DNA of 52,508 nt from a virus. Made by a program: the position numbers and the translations under genes. The notes beneath the pieces are model-generated. The model was not told where the DNA came from. It did not search any database and worked only from the letters and a program-made list of their open reading frames with translations. Numbering within the stretch: the stretch's first letter is position 1; each line of letters begins with the position of its first letter. Shown here piece after piece: positions 8,006 to 16,327 of this stretch. The stretch is taken from positions 1 to 52,508 of the IMG/VR virus record IMGVR_UViG_3300036820_000468. One strand, written 5' to 3'.

Positions 8006-10068
8006 CGCATTGCAGCGTTATCTCGGCGTGATGGTAGATTCGAAGGTGGCGGCATTCGTTTTCGATGCGCATCACGTGCGGAGTTTTTCGGCGTAGGGCC
8101 GGGCTTACCTGATTGCTTCGCCATTGCCTGTAGTTTAGCGTCTTGCTCTTCTTGCTTCAACATTCGTGGTAGCTCAGTTTTCCAACCCTCTAACTTGAAC
8201 TTCTTCATCCACCACGTTCTATCGATCAAATGCTTATCGACCAGCGTCATCCAACGATTCCACACACCCGAGGGGGACGTCGACAGCGAGCTGATCGGAA
8301 CGATTTTGAACTCGACCTGTCCACGCAGGTCCTCGTTTTTGTATCGGCGGAACGATACGGCGACTTCGTTTGCCGGACGCACGATCCCAGGGTCCTCACT
8401 CGAAACGCGCAATGGTTTGTTGCCCTGATCGAACTGCTGCAGCAACTCAATCGTGAGCCGTCCCAACCGCGTAAGCCCACTTTCAAAGTTACGGACCTTC
8501 TGGCGAATCGGCGCAGCGCCGCTCTCCTGCAGTTGATCGACGGCAGCATAGCTCGCGTTGTCGGCCTTCATCGCACCGGTCACCGCAGGGTTCACACCCG
8601 ACACCTCGCCCATACCCGCCGAGATCACCTCAAAGAGCTTGAAGAACTCGGGGGGAATCGGCGGCTTGTCGAGCGGTTGAACGTCGGCAACGTTTTCCAT
8701 CGGAATGACGTAGCCGGGTTTGTTCTTGATCGTCGCGAGATTGACGCCGCCTTTTTTGACCTTCCAGCTCGGGTTGCCGGTCTTCTCGAGTATTTCGAAA
8801 ACCTGCGAAGCGATTTTGTTTACCGCGATCGCCATCGACTGCAACTGCAGCGGCTCACCCTGGCCGTAAATCGAACCAATGTCTTGGTCTTTCCACATCG
8901 CAAACGGGAAGCCGGTCGTCTGATACGGGTTGGGAATATCGCGCAGCAGTACCTGGCCGCCAGCGATCGTAACGAGGCGGCCGTTGGGAAACTTATACCG
9001 CCACGCCGACTCCATCACCGGCTTCATTTTCGGCGCGTACTTCGGCACTGTAATCATCGTGCCGTCGATTTCGTTTGGCACTTGCCGCGTACCGACGACT
9101 TCCATCCGAACTTCGCCGTTCTCGATTACCGGCTCGAATACGCCTTGGTCGTTCTCGACCTTCTGGCGCTGGTACTCAACACGCGTTTGGTCCTTCAACC
9201 AATACTCGGCGACTTCGACGGTTTCGTGATCGTCGTCTTGGTAGTTGGGATGCGACATCGGCGACTGCGGGGAGACGATGTTGCCGTTGATTTGCATCGC
9301 TGAAAGAATCCGCCCGCCGGTCGCCGAGCCTTCATGTATGAAGTCGCGGTTACGAATCTGATCGGAGTTGTCTTCACGCTGCACACCCCGCAGCCGAGAC
9401 ACGATCTCGGCCTCGTTCGGGAAATTCTCCCGAATCCAGCTCATCGTCATGTCTTCTACATGGATGATGTACTCGGCGTCCTCGACGCACGTCGCCGTTT
9501 TGTTTGTATAAATCCGGTACGGCGGAATCACCGTCGCGATCAGTTTGCCCCGGCCATTGTTAGCAAACGGGTCGTACACGCGCTTGATAAACGAGTAACC
9601 CCAAATCAATCCGTAAAGCGTCCAGACGGCAATCGCCGACTGCAAATCGTTGTCGTCCCACTCGCGATCGACCAGCTTGCGCAGAAGCTCGGCGGTGTCT
9701 TCGGTGCCCTCGACTTCGGGCTCGACGGCATAGCGGGGCTTCGTGTCATTCATGATCGCTTGCATGAACAGAATGAAAGCCCGGATTTTGTTGATGGTGA
9801 TCGAAGCGCGCCAGTTCGGACGGCGCTCGTTCCACATCTCCCCCGAGAACAGCGCCCAAGCTCGGTCAAACGTTTCGAACGGTTTACGCTCGCGCTGCGC
9901 TCGATTAAAGAGCTGGGAGCAGTACCGTAAGATCTCGAGTTCTTGGCGTTCCTCGAGCGTCAGTTCGACTTCGACGGGTGCAGGTTTGCGCTGACGCGCC
10001 TCGTCGTACTTACGCGAGTCGTATTCGTCTTTGCGCTGGTGCCCGGGAAACTGCGCGGTTAGCGCCAC
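8002..10068 (-). CDS. Portal protein (P22-like)
   Basis: A 688-residue protein with features of podovirus portals: a helical N-terminus (EERQELEILRYCSQLFNRAQ), the FDRAWALFSGEMWNERRPNW block, RASITINKIRAFILFMQAIM, and a long C-terminal stem/crown region (AAPIRQKVRNFESGLTRLGR). It forms the dodecameric ring at the DNA-entry vertex and docks terminase. The start is a GTG two codons after the TAG of the preceding gene, in the same frame and without a clear ribosome site, so reinitiation is likely. The C-terminal 50 residues are basic and Pro-rich. Confidence 0.9.
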   Translation of the reverse strand: MALTAQFPGHQRKDEYDSRKYDEARQRKPAPVEVELTLEERQELEILRYCSQLFNRAQRERKPFETFDRAWALFSGEMWNERRPNWRASITINKIRAFILFMQAIMNDTKPRYAVEPEVEGTEDTAELLRKLVDREWDDNDLQSAIAVWTLYGLIWGYSFIKRVYDPFANNGRGKLIATVIPPYRIYTNKTATCVEDAEYIIHVEDMTMSWIRENFPNEAEIVSRLRGVQREDNSDQIRNRDFIHEGSATGGRILSAMQINGNIVSPQSPMSHPNYQDDDHETVEVAEYWLKDQTRVEYQRQKVENDQGVFEPVIENGEVRMEVVGTRQVPNEIDGTMITVPKYAPKMKPVMESAWRYKFPNGRLVTIAGGQVLLRDIPNPYQTTGFPFAMWKDQDIGSIYGQGEPLQLQSMAIAVNKIASQVFEILEKTGNPSWKVKKGGVNLATIKNKPGYVIPMENVADVQPLDKPPIPPEFFKLFEVISAGMGEVSGVNPAVTGAMKADNASYAAVDQLQESGAAPIRQKVRNFESGLTRLGRLTIELLQQFDQGNKPLRVSSEDPGIVRPANEVAVSFRRYKNEDLRGQVEFKIVPISSLSTSPSGVWNRWMTLVDKHLIDRTWWMKKFKLEGWKTELPRMLKQEEQDAKLQAMAKQSGKPGPTPKNSARDAHRKRMPPPSNLPSRRDNAAMR

Positions 10069-10071
10069 AGG

Positions 10072-10395
10072 CTAGATGCCGGTGATCGGTGCGGTGGGCC
10101 CTGCGGGCATTGGAGCGGCCGCCTGAGGCATCGGTGCTGCGCCGCCGGGCGGCTGCCCCATACCGCCGGCTTTGCCTTTGGCAAGGCGCTCGAGCAGCAT
10201 CTGCCGCTCTTCGGGCGAGAGCCCGTTGAGAAAGTTTCGTAACGGATGATCGTCGGGCGCAACGATGCCCTGCCATGCTGGGTCCTTCGCGACGTCGTAG
10301 GGCGGTGCGCCGATATGCGGTTGCAGCTCGGGTACCGATGGCGGGGCTCCGATGCCACCGCCGCCCCCCATGGCGGTGAGTGCTTTTGCGTACAT
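10072..10395 (-). CDS. Pro/Gly-rich protein upstream of portal (107 aa)
   Basis: A 107-residue protein beginning MYAKALTAMGGGGG, then a region with NFLNGLSPEERQMLLERLAK (helical) and a Pro/Ala/Gly-rich tail (AAPMPQAAAPMPAGPTAPI). The N-terminus resembles that of the gene at 7110. The start overlaps the preceding stop (TAATG), and AGGA lies upstream. It ends with TAG one codon before the portal GTG, same frame. Role unknown; probably a minor head component. Confidence 0.7.
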   Translation of the reverse strand: MYAKALTAMGGGGGIGAPPSVPELQPHIGAPPYDVAKDPAWQGIVAPDDHPLRNFLNGLSPEERQMLLERLAKGKAGGMGQPPGGAAPMPQAAAPMPAGPTAPITGI

Positions 10396-10748
10396 TACGG
10401 TCCTGTTACCACCTGGAACGCCTTTGCGACGTAGACGGGTTCGTTGCTATTGGCTGCCGACACCGTATAGGCTTGCGCGATCGCTGCCGATTTCGGCAAA
10501 TATGTGGTCACCGATTTCGCCTGAACGATCCACACGGCCGGCCCCGGAACGCCGGGGACCAAGTCGTACCGGGTGGGCGCCGTCGCTTGTCCATCGACGC
10601 GCGCAACGTAGTACGGTGCCGATGCCGCACCCGCCGATGCCGTGATGGCAGCAGCTTGGGCAAGCAGGTAGGTCGCGTAGACCGTAAAGCTCGAGGCCGC
10701 GCCGACGATGTACTGACGATCGGCCGGAACGAGTGCGACAGTTGCCAT
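10395..10748 (-). CDS. Hypothetical protein of the head cluster (117 aa)
   Basis: A 117-residue Ala/Val/Tyr-rich protein, probably beta-sheet (QYIVGAASSFTVYATYLLAQ, AVWIVQAKSVTTYL). GAGGAG lies four bases before the ATG. No transmembrane segment or signal peptide is convincing. Its position between terminase and portal suggests an assembly or virion role, but I do not recognise the family. Confidence 0.7.
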   Translation of the reverse strand: MATVALVPADRQYIVGAASSFTVYATYLLAQAAAITASAGAASAPYYVARVDGQATAPTRYDLVPGVPGPAVWIVQAKSVTTYLPKSAAIAQAYTVSAANSNEPVYVAKAFQVVTGP

Positions 10749-10755
10749 TAGCTCC

Positions 10756-11277
10756 TCACCGTGGTAGCGCCCGTTTTTGCGTATCGAGCGGCGTTAGATT
10801 TGCTTCTTTGGCCCGTTCTTTGAGCCGACGTGCCGAGGTTACTTCATTGTGCGCGACGGGCCGAAGTTTCCGGCGGGTCTGCCCATACGCGTCCTTACCG
10901 ATGATAGCGCCTTCGACCGGGGGCAAAGCGACATTGAATTCCGCGGTCTTATCGGCGACGCGGCGTGGGTCGGTCGAATCCTCGCCCGTCGCATCGACGC
11001 TCATCTGGACGGCTTTAGCAGCGTAGGGATTAGCGGCGTGCGCGCAATCGAAGCACTTCGGGTTGGGCGCGTCTTCGTAGTCGCGAGTGATTGCGCCGCA
11101 CGGCCCACACACGCGTTCGATAAACCCGGCAGCAGTGGAAACATCGGCGACGACCATCGTCGACACAGGGGCGCCCGGCCGTACGCGACTACGAGCGGTC
11201 TGACGGGCTTTATATTCCGCGCTGCGCGCAACGTAGTTCGTCTTCGAGTAGGCGCTGCTATTGACGTGGGTGGACAT
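10756..11277 (-). CDS. Putative zinc-ribbon protein (173 aa)
   Basis: A 173-residue hydrophilic protein. A Cys-x2-Cys pair (VCGPCGAI) followed about 17 residues later by CFDCAHAANPY forms a likely zinc ribbon around residues 57-80. The remainder is charged and helical, ending RRLKERAKEANLTPLDTQKR. It lies directly downstream of the large terminase, after the hairpin at 11317. A structural or DNA-binding role is possible; no family is assigned. Confidence 0.7.
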   Translation of the reverse strand: MSTHVNSSAYSKTNYVARSAEYKARQTARSRVRPGAPVSTMVVADVSTAAGFIERVCGPCGAITRDYEDAPNPKCFDCAHAANPYAAKAVQMSVDATGEDSTDPRRVADKTAEFNVALPPVEGAIIGKDAYGQTRRKLRPVAHNEVTSARRLKERAKEANLTPLDTQKRALPR

Positions 11278-11316
11278 CGTTTCGTCTATGCTCCTTGCGC
11301 CCTGCGGGCGAAAATC

Positions 11317-11330
11317 TCCAGAATCCTGGA
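11317..11330 (-). repeat. Hairpin palindrome, copy 2 of 3 (possible terminator after terminase)
   Basis: In the minus-strand RNA this is UCUCCAG-GAUU-CUGGAGA followed by UUUU, a seven-pair stem just after the large terminase stop at 11338. Of the three copies it looks most like an intrinsic terminator. Flank and core match the copies at 7089 and 48769. Confidence 0.6.
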
Positions 11331-11337
11331 GAACAGG

Positions 11338-14300
11338 CTACCAGCTTGCATTTGCTTCCTCGTCATCGTCATCGATTCCGTACTCGCCCAGATCGTCAAC
11401 CGCAACAGCGTCGAGTTCATCGAACGAACCGAGGTTGGGATCGTATCCGTAATCGTCGTCGGGGTCGATCTGCCGGGCTTCGAGATCGGAGCTGCCTGGA
11501 ATGATCCCCATCTCCAAGCGCATCACCGCGTGCATAATCTGGAAGCTCGAAACGAAATCGTCGTGACGACCGGCGGCACCGCCGTAGCTGCGTTCGTCGC
11601 CGAAGGGGTCGTGCTGCCGATAGCTGCTCATCTCGGTGACGACCTCTTCGGAGGGGACGGCGATCATATTGTTCTCGATCGTCCGGCACATCCACGCGAC
11701 CGCGGTCGGCTTGGTCTTCGCGTTACTTTCCCAGCCGATGTGTTTAGAGAACGGCATATCCGCGACGCCGGGCATCCGGTAGTGGTAGATCTGATAGAGC
11801 CGCTTCTGATCGATGTACGTGCATGTTGCCGTTCCTGGGCCCGTCCACTCCGGTACGAGTTTGGGCGAGACGACCTTATCCCCAACGCGCTGCTGACAGA
11901 GCCATCCAATCGCTGCGCAGACTTCACCAAAAGCAATCGGGTTGATGCGCCCACGCCAGGTCATGATTAGTTCGTCGCGCTCGAGTTCGTTGAGCACGCC
12001 GACGCAGATGGTCGAAAAGTCGCCGTCCTTGGTCAACGGGTTCCCTGCACCGACATCGGCGCCGATGATAATGCGATCGCCTCTGCGCGGCCACCGCCAG
12101 ACGCGCAGGTTGTCAAGGGTCTTGTCGTAGACATCGTGAGAGCCAAAGCCCTGCGTCTCGGCTTCACCGGGCGAAAGCGGACGCGGCCGGCGGATCGTAT
12201 CGTAGATCGAAGCGTACTTATTGGCCTGATCATTTTCGCCCCAATAAATATCGCCTTCCCACTCCGGCTCGCGGACGTTCTCCATCAGCGTCTTGATCGC
12301 ACCCATCGAAAAAACATTGGTACCCGAGAGCAAGAACGCCGTCGCGAGATCCGAGTTATGAACGAGGATGCCACCAGCGTCGAAAACATTGGTTTGAGCG
12401 ATATGTAGGTCATAGACTCTTCGAGTCCCAATCGGATCGACAGAAATAACCTGGTCGACATACCCGGCAATACGCTCTGGCCGTCCACGGTTAGATGCAG
12501 GTTTCTCCCTGGCTCGCTTTCTCGCAGAAACGAATCCTATCTCGTAGCAAAATATTTTTGCGTCGTACGATAACAAGGCAAGCTCAAAGCCTGCGTATTG
12601 CGTCCCCTTTTTTATCACACGCCGTCGGGAGCTACGAATATGGAGTGATAGCAGCAAGTGCTGAACGTCCCGGGAAAACCTCTCTTTATTGGTAAACAGT
12701 TTAACGCTGTTCTTTGTAGCGGAAACCCAACCGTCTGCCTCAAATAATGCGCGCAGGAATTCGCGGACGACTGAACCAGGGCTCCTACGAATACACTCGG
12801 GAACGCAAACCTTTCTGCGAGCCAAATGATCTCGCATCTCTCCACAACCTAAACGCAACAAAAACTCTTTTACGGCCCTACTGCTCGAGCGAAGCCTACG
12901 GCAGCCTTTATTCGGGCCAGTTAACGATTCCTCAAAACTTATTCTAAAAAGTTTTTCCCCCAAACGCTTAATGTCGCTCGACACTTCTTCATCCCGAGCA
13001 TCACAAGCGAAGTCCAAAGCATTTCCGTATAGGCTTCCGTCACCCATGAAGTACCCAAGGAAACGCGCAAGCTCCGTCGTTATCTCAACCGAGGATTCTA
13101 CTGTAGGTAATACATTCCATCGGGCAACAAACGGTTTCTTCGCCAGCATCGGGGCCTGTAGAAGAACTTGTTCCCCCAAAGCATCCCCCGCAAATACGAA
13201 CTCGCCGTCTGCTTTTTTGATGGGGTGCGTCAGGGTACACTCGATGGTATAGCCCGTAGCAGTAGAAACACGGACGCACTCCTGGTCGCCGTTATCGGCC
13301 CAGCCTAAAACTTTCCCACTTGAAGTTTCCGCTCCGCGTTCTATCTCCGATATTGGACGAATCCCTGAATCTGTACCAACCAACGTGTCACCTACCAGAC
13401 ACGGGTATTCTTGGTCGAAGAGGTTCGGATCACGGTTGAACGGCGGAACCGCCAATCTCGCACGGCGCCATTTGAGCTGCTCGAGCGTCACGTGGGGGAA
13501 GCGCTTCATAATATCGCGCTCTTCGGATTTGATCGTTCGTTCGAATCGCGCACGCTGCGACATATCTTCAAACGGAATCTGAAACGACTTAATCATTTCG
13601 TGCCACGGTATAAAGACCAGCCGCGTCTCTCCGTACTGCGTGCGCTTACGTTCCTTAGCATCCATGCACTGCTCGTAGAAGAACTCACCGCGACCGGTCT
13701 GACCATTGGGCGTCGATTCCATATACTGCGAGGATTGCTTATCATCCGATAGCGTCGGGCTCAGAGCGCGAAAAAGATCGTCGCCATTATCGTAATAGCC
13801 GACTTCGGTAGCGTGCAGGTTCTGAAAACCGTGGCCGAGGTACGCATCGATAGACTTGGCCGATGCGCTAAAGATGCGAGAGTTCAGTGGCGGGGCGAAC
13901 TCGAGTCGGTCAGTCGGCGGGTTATTGTTATATTTCGCGAGCAACTCAGGACGAACATCGAAGACCTGCGCCTCGCCCCCAACGTTAAACGTGACGCTCT
14001 TGGGTAGATAGTTCCAGAACGTCGTACACATTCCAAGCACGTTCTCCGACGGCTTGGCTTGATTGCCGACGATTAAAGAGTCGGTGTTCGGAGTCGTCGT
14101 CGTATCGTCGAAGATCAGCGACTCGGCACCGGTCGATAGCCCCGCTCGCCGCGATTTGCAGATGATAATGCGCACCGGCATCCGGTGGTCGCGAAACCAC
14201 TTATGCGTATCGTACAAACGGATCTGCGCTTCGTTGTAGCGCAGGCGTATGATCTTTCGAGTCTGCGCTAACTTAATCCAGTACAGGTTCTCGATCCGAA

Positions 14301-14367
14301 AGCGCGGGTCAGTTTGAAACTGTTGCAGCCGTTCCCGAATGACCTGATCGGAGACGGCTAACTTCGA
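11338..14367 (-). CDS. Terminase large subunit containing an intein
   Basis: DNA-packaging motor. ATPase: Walker A-like CKSRRAGLSTG, acidic motif NLHATEVGYY, and STPNGQTGRGEFFYEQC. Nuclease: RIIIGADVGAG, EWTGPGTATC and RHDDFVSSF supply the three acidic positions. The reading frame is interrupted by an in-frame intein (12355-13401) placed between Pro and Ser of the conserved YPS motif; removal joins FDQEYP to SDLATAFLLSG. The start is unresolved. The first usual initiator is a TTG at 14217, but conserved terminase sequence (LYWIKLAQ, RLRYNEAQ) lies upstream in the same frame, back to a TAG at 14368 that ends the previous gene. I give the full open stretch; initiation may be at a non-standard codon or by reinitiation. 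Confidence 0.9.
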   Translation of the reverse strand, partial: SKLAVSDQVIRERLQQFQTDPRFRIENLYWIKLAQTRKIIRLRYNEAQIRLYDTHKWFRDHRMPVRIIICKSRRAGLSTGAESLIFDDTTTTPNTDSLIVGNQAKPSENVLGMCTTFWNYLPKSVTFNVGGEAQVFDVRPELLAKYNNNPPTDRLEFAPPLNSRIFSASAKSIDAYLGHGFQNLHATEVGYYDNGDDLFRALSPTLSDDKQSSQYMESTPNGQTGRGEFFYEQCMDAKERKRTQYGETRLVFIPWHEMIKSFQIPFEDMSQRARFERTIKSEERDIMKRFPHVTLEQLKWRRARLAVPPFNRDPNLFDQEYPCLVGDTLVGTDSGIRPISEIERGAETSSGKVLGWADNGDQECVRVSTATGYTIECTLTHPIKKADGEFVFAGDALGEQVLLQAPMLAKKPFVARWNVLPTVESSVEITTELARFLGYFMGDGSLYGNALDFACDARDEEVSSDIKRLGEKLFRISFEESLTGPNKGCRRLRSSSRAVKEFLLRLGCGEMRDHLARRKVCVPECIRRSPGSVVREFLRALFEADGWVSATKNSVKLFTNKERFSRDVQHLLLSLHIRSSRRRVIKKGTQYAGFELALLSYDAKIFCYEIGFVSARKRAREKPASNRGRPERIAGYVDQVISVDPIGTRRVYDLHIAQTNVFDAGGILVHNSDLATAFLLSGTNVFSMGAIKTLMENVREPEWEGDIYWGENDQANKYASIYDTIRRPRPLSPGEAETQGFGSHDVYDKTLDNLRVWRWPRRGDRIIIGADVGAGNPLTKDGDFSTICVGVLNELERDELIMTWRGRINPIAFGEVCAAIGWLCQQRVGDKVVSPKLVPEWTGPGTATCTYIDQKRLYQIYHYRMPGVADMPFSKHIGWESNAKTKPTAVAWMCRTIENNMIAVPSEEVVTEMSSYRQHDPFGDERSYGGAAGRHDDFVSSFQIMHAVMRLEMGIIPGSSDLEARQIDPDDDYGYDPNLGSFDELDAVAVDDLGEYGIDDDDEEANASW
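12355..13401 (-). mobile_element. Intein in large terminase with LAGLIDADG endonuclease (349 aa)
   Basis: An in-frame protein intron: it starts with Cys1 (CLVGDTLVGTDSG), has the block-B histidine in TIECTLTHPI, and ends VFDAGGILVHN followed by Ser, matching class 1 inteins (Cys1, C-terminal His-Asn, Ser+1). Between the splicing blocks, ARFLGYFMGDGSLYG and REFLRALFEADGWV are the two LAGLIDADG motifs of a homing endonuclease. The insert is visibly more A/T-rich than flanking terminase sequence, which fits recent transfer. The insertion site is the YP/S motif of the terminase, a conserved position that suits a homing target. Confidence 0.93.
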
Positions 14368-14559
14368 CTAGAGATACCCACGTTTCACGGCCTCTTCCCG
14401 GTACTTATCGAGCGCACCGTACGACCACGCGGGGTTCATAATCGCTGGCGGATTGAGCGAGATGCCTTGCAGGAACTGCGCGAACGTCATGCCGTCGGGA
14501 AGAATGATACACGGCCCGCCCCCTTTTAGTTGCGCTTCTAAGAACTCATACATGAACAT
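14368..14559 (-). CDS. Small hypothetical protein upstream of terminase (63 aa)
   Basis: A 63-residue protein (MFMYEFLEAQLKGGGPCIIL...). The ATG overlaps the preceding stop as TAATG. It ends in a TAG that is in the same frame as the large terminase, which follows with no ordinary start codon for 150 bases. It may be a separate small protein or, if the amber is read through or is a mutation, the N-terminal part of the terminase. Confidence 0.6.
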   Translation of the reverse strand: MFMYEFLEAQLKGGGPCIILPDGMTFAQFLQGISLNPPAIMNPAWSYGALDKYREEAVKRGYL

Positions 14560-14768
14560 TACTTCCCGTCGTCGACGGCTTCGTACTCGAAATCGTTACC
14601 GCAGGCTTCGGCCAAGTGCGACAGCGCTTCAATTCGCTCGGGGTTCCACGACTCGCCGCCGTCGAGTATCTCTTCGGCTTTCTCCATCGTCTTCTTGAAG
14701 ACGCGCCGTGCAATCTCGTTGCACTCCTTACCGCTAACCGTGGGCTTGGGATCGGTTATGTTGATCAC
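14559..14768 (-). CDS. Small acidic hypothetical protein (69 aa)
   Basis: A 69-residue helical, acidic protein (RVFKKTMEKAEEILDGGESW, EALSHLAEACGNDF) with a GTG start and AAAGGTG upstream. It overlaps the end of the LuxR-type gene in another frame. It lies in the packaging operon; function unknown. Confidence 0.65.
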   Translation of the reverse strand: MINITDPKPTVSGKECNEIARRVFKKTMEKAEEILDGGESWNPERIEALSHLAEACGNDFEYEAVDDGK

Positions 14769-15144
14769 TTATGCACCTTTCTGTAAGGGGTGGGACGAAC
14801 TCGTTTGGGCTGACCAATCCCAAAGATATGGCAATGGCCACCAGATGTGCGGAGTTAAGCGCATCGAAAGTAGTACGCAGGGTATAGGCATAAGTATTCA
14901 CCGATTCCGGGCTCAAGCCCACGTGCTCGGCAATCTCGAGCGTAGTATATCCAAGCGCGATCTCGCGCAGAACCGCTAACATCTTCTTCGGCAAACGCAG
15001 TTGCGACGCAGTCGCACTCGTATGATACCCGTCGCACTCGCCGCAGCGACGAACGCGTACGCCTAGCCGGTAGTTGCGCAAATAAGCCTTGCGCGCCAGC
15101 CGAGCGGTTTCGATGTTGACGTATCGCGCCATCGTACAGTTCAC
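14734..15144 (-). CDS. LuxR-type helix-turn-helix transcription regulator
   Basis: A 136-residue protein. Residues about 50-111 form a LuxR/GerE DNA-binding domain: LRLPKKMLAVLREIALGY, TTLEIAEHVGLSPESVNTY, then AYTLRTTFDALNSAHLVAIA. The N-terminal 45 residues carry a small Cys/His cluster (RRCGECDGYH) instead of an autoinducer or receiver domain. The start is GTG overlapping the previous stop (GTGA); an internal ATG (MARYVNIETARL) is an alternative. It sits between the putative small terminase and the large terminase, so it may control late transcription; a direct role in packaging-site recognition cannot be excluded. Confidence 0.8.
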   Translation of the reverse strand: MNCTMARYVNIETARLARKAYLRNYRLGVRVRRCGECDGYHTSATASQLRLPKKMLAVLREIALGYTTLEIAEHVGLSPESVNTYAYTLRTTFDALNSAHLVAIAISLGLVSPNEFVPPLTERCISDQHNRSQAHG

Positions 15145-15839
15145 GGCACCAGCGCGCCGCGGGGAGCATCCTCATCGATGACCGCCGTCGCGGCACCGGG
15201 AGTATGCGCTAGGAAATCTTGAGCATCGATCGTTTCATTGGGGTCGGGGGTCGTGCGCTGTTCGACCGTCGTATCCACATCGGTCCGTACACCCAGAGCG
15301 ATCAGAATGTTCGTAATGGGCGGAGTGTTCTTCGCCTCTCCTGGGGCGGGTACGCCCCAACCGCGGATGCGAGCTACCGTCGCCCCAGCGCGGGTCGACT
15401 CGGCATCCTCGCCGTGAATCGCCGTTTGGCCCAAGCGTTTAAGAATAGCCTCACGTTGAGAGTCCATCGCCGCAAAATCGCGATTCATAATCTCCGCGAC
15501 GCCGGGTGTGTTGAAAACGAGTTCGGCTGCAGCGAGGTAGCTCGGGTCGGTCTTGCCCCCATCAAATGAAAAACCGAGTCGCAAAAGCGCTCGGAACGGA
15601 TTGAGCTTTTCGTTTATCAGCGCATCGGCGGCCATCTTGTCGCGCCATTCCTGCGGCGCGAATGTCCCCCACTCTTGCAACGTCGTCGGGACATCGATGT
15701 GCAGCGCCGCGCGTAACCGCTGATTTTCGGCGGTAAGCTGGCGGTTTCGCTCACTACCGCCCCGTATGCGCTTGGGGTCGAGCACCGTCGGCTCAAGTGC
15801 CGGTAACTTTGACGGACCAAAATCAAAAACGTCGCCCAT
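15141..15839 (-). CDS. Putative terminase small subunit
   Basis: A 232-residue protein two genes upstream of the large terminase. The central part (res 75-145: LINEKLNPFRALLRLGFSF, AAAELVFNTPGVAEIMNRDF, REAILKRLGQTAIHGEDAES) resembles the helical DNA-binding and oligomerisation region of small terminases, which score packaging sites. Both ends are hydrophilic. The start ATG follows the upstream stop by two bases (TAAGCATG). Assignment is by position and general helical pattern, so moderate. Confidence 0.5.
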   Translation of the reverse strand: MGDVFDFGPSKLPALEPTVLDPKRIRGGSERNRQLTAENQRLRAALHIDVPTTLQEWGTFAPQEWRDKMAADALINEKLNPFRALLRLGFSFDGGKTDPSYLAAAELVFNTPGVAEIMNRDFAAMDSQREAILKRLGQTAIHGEDAESTRAGATVARIRGWGVPAPGEAKNTPPITNILIALGVRTDVDTTVEQRTTPDPNETIDAQDFLAHTPGAATAVIDEDAPRGALVP

Positions 15840-15841
15840 GC

Positions 15842-16327
15842 TTAGAGGACGCTTTCACCGGGCGGGGCGTACAAATGATCCTTCGGAATCAGCGGCACGT
15901 CGTTCTCGTTGGGCCTGCGGGCCTCATTATCCTCGGTCGTGTACTCCCGGTAGTCGTCGCTCGACTCGAACTCACCGCCGTTGGCACTGCCGTTTTGGGC
16001 AGCGGTTCGGCGGCGATCGAGCCGGTCGGTAAAGGCGTTCTGCTGGCGTTTGGCCAGGATCACGGCTGCCAGTTCGTCGTCGGTGGCTACTTGGTGCTCC
16101 CCCGGCAAATCGAGTTCGTTGCGTCGCTCCTCGATCTCGGATAGCGCCCGATTACTGACGCGGTTGATTTCTTGCTGCTCGAAGGCCGAGAGGTGATGAG
16201 CGTGCGCACGGGCGACTTCGGCGATGGCGCGGGACCAGACCCAAGCGCCGATACCGAGCAGTATGAAAACCACACAAACGGTAACGGCGAGTACGACGAA
16301 AGCCAGTGCGTCGGAGCCGATGTTCAC
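15842..16327 (-). CDS. Single-pass membrane protein with long cytoplasmic tail (161 aa)
   Basis: An N-terminal hydrophobic helix (res 8-30, ALAFVVLAVTVCVVFILLGI) is followed by a charged helical region (EQQEINRVSNRALSEIEERR) and an acidic tail. GTG start with a GTGA overlap. The build is like a spanin i-component or another inner-membrane accessory protein, but the gene lies upstream of packaging genes and not in the lysis cassette. Function unknown. Confidence 0.7.
   Translation of the reverse strand: MNIGSDALAFVVLAVTVCVVFILLGIGAWVWSRAIAEVARAHAHHLSAFEQQEINRVSNRALSEIEERRNELDLPGEHQVATDDELAAVILAKRQQNAFTDRLDRRRTAAQNGSANGGEFESSDDYREYTTEDNEARRPNENDVPLIPKDHLYAPPGESVL

Noticed and set aside
8230-9303. 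Plus-strand open frame of 357 codons opposite the portal gene
   Set aside because: Shadow of the portal frame; His/Arg/Leu-rich, no ribosome site or family pattern.
10068-10074. Genome-wide amber (TAG) recoding, suggested by in-frame TAG junctions at 10072, 14368, 38910 and 51396
   Set aside because: Many other genes end in TAG with the next gene in another frame (2123, 14734, 16690, 38306, 41783, 43596), and three of the four junctions have a usable start codon right after the TAG. One frame in three would match by chance. Only the terminase case remains open.
10849-11970. Plus-strand open frame of 373 codons opposite the terminase end
   Set aside because: Covers the hairpin and two real minus-strand genes; no recognisable motif.
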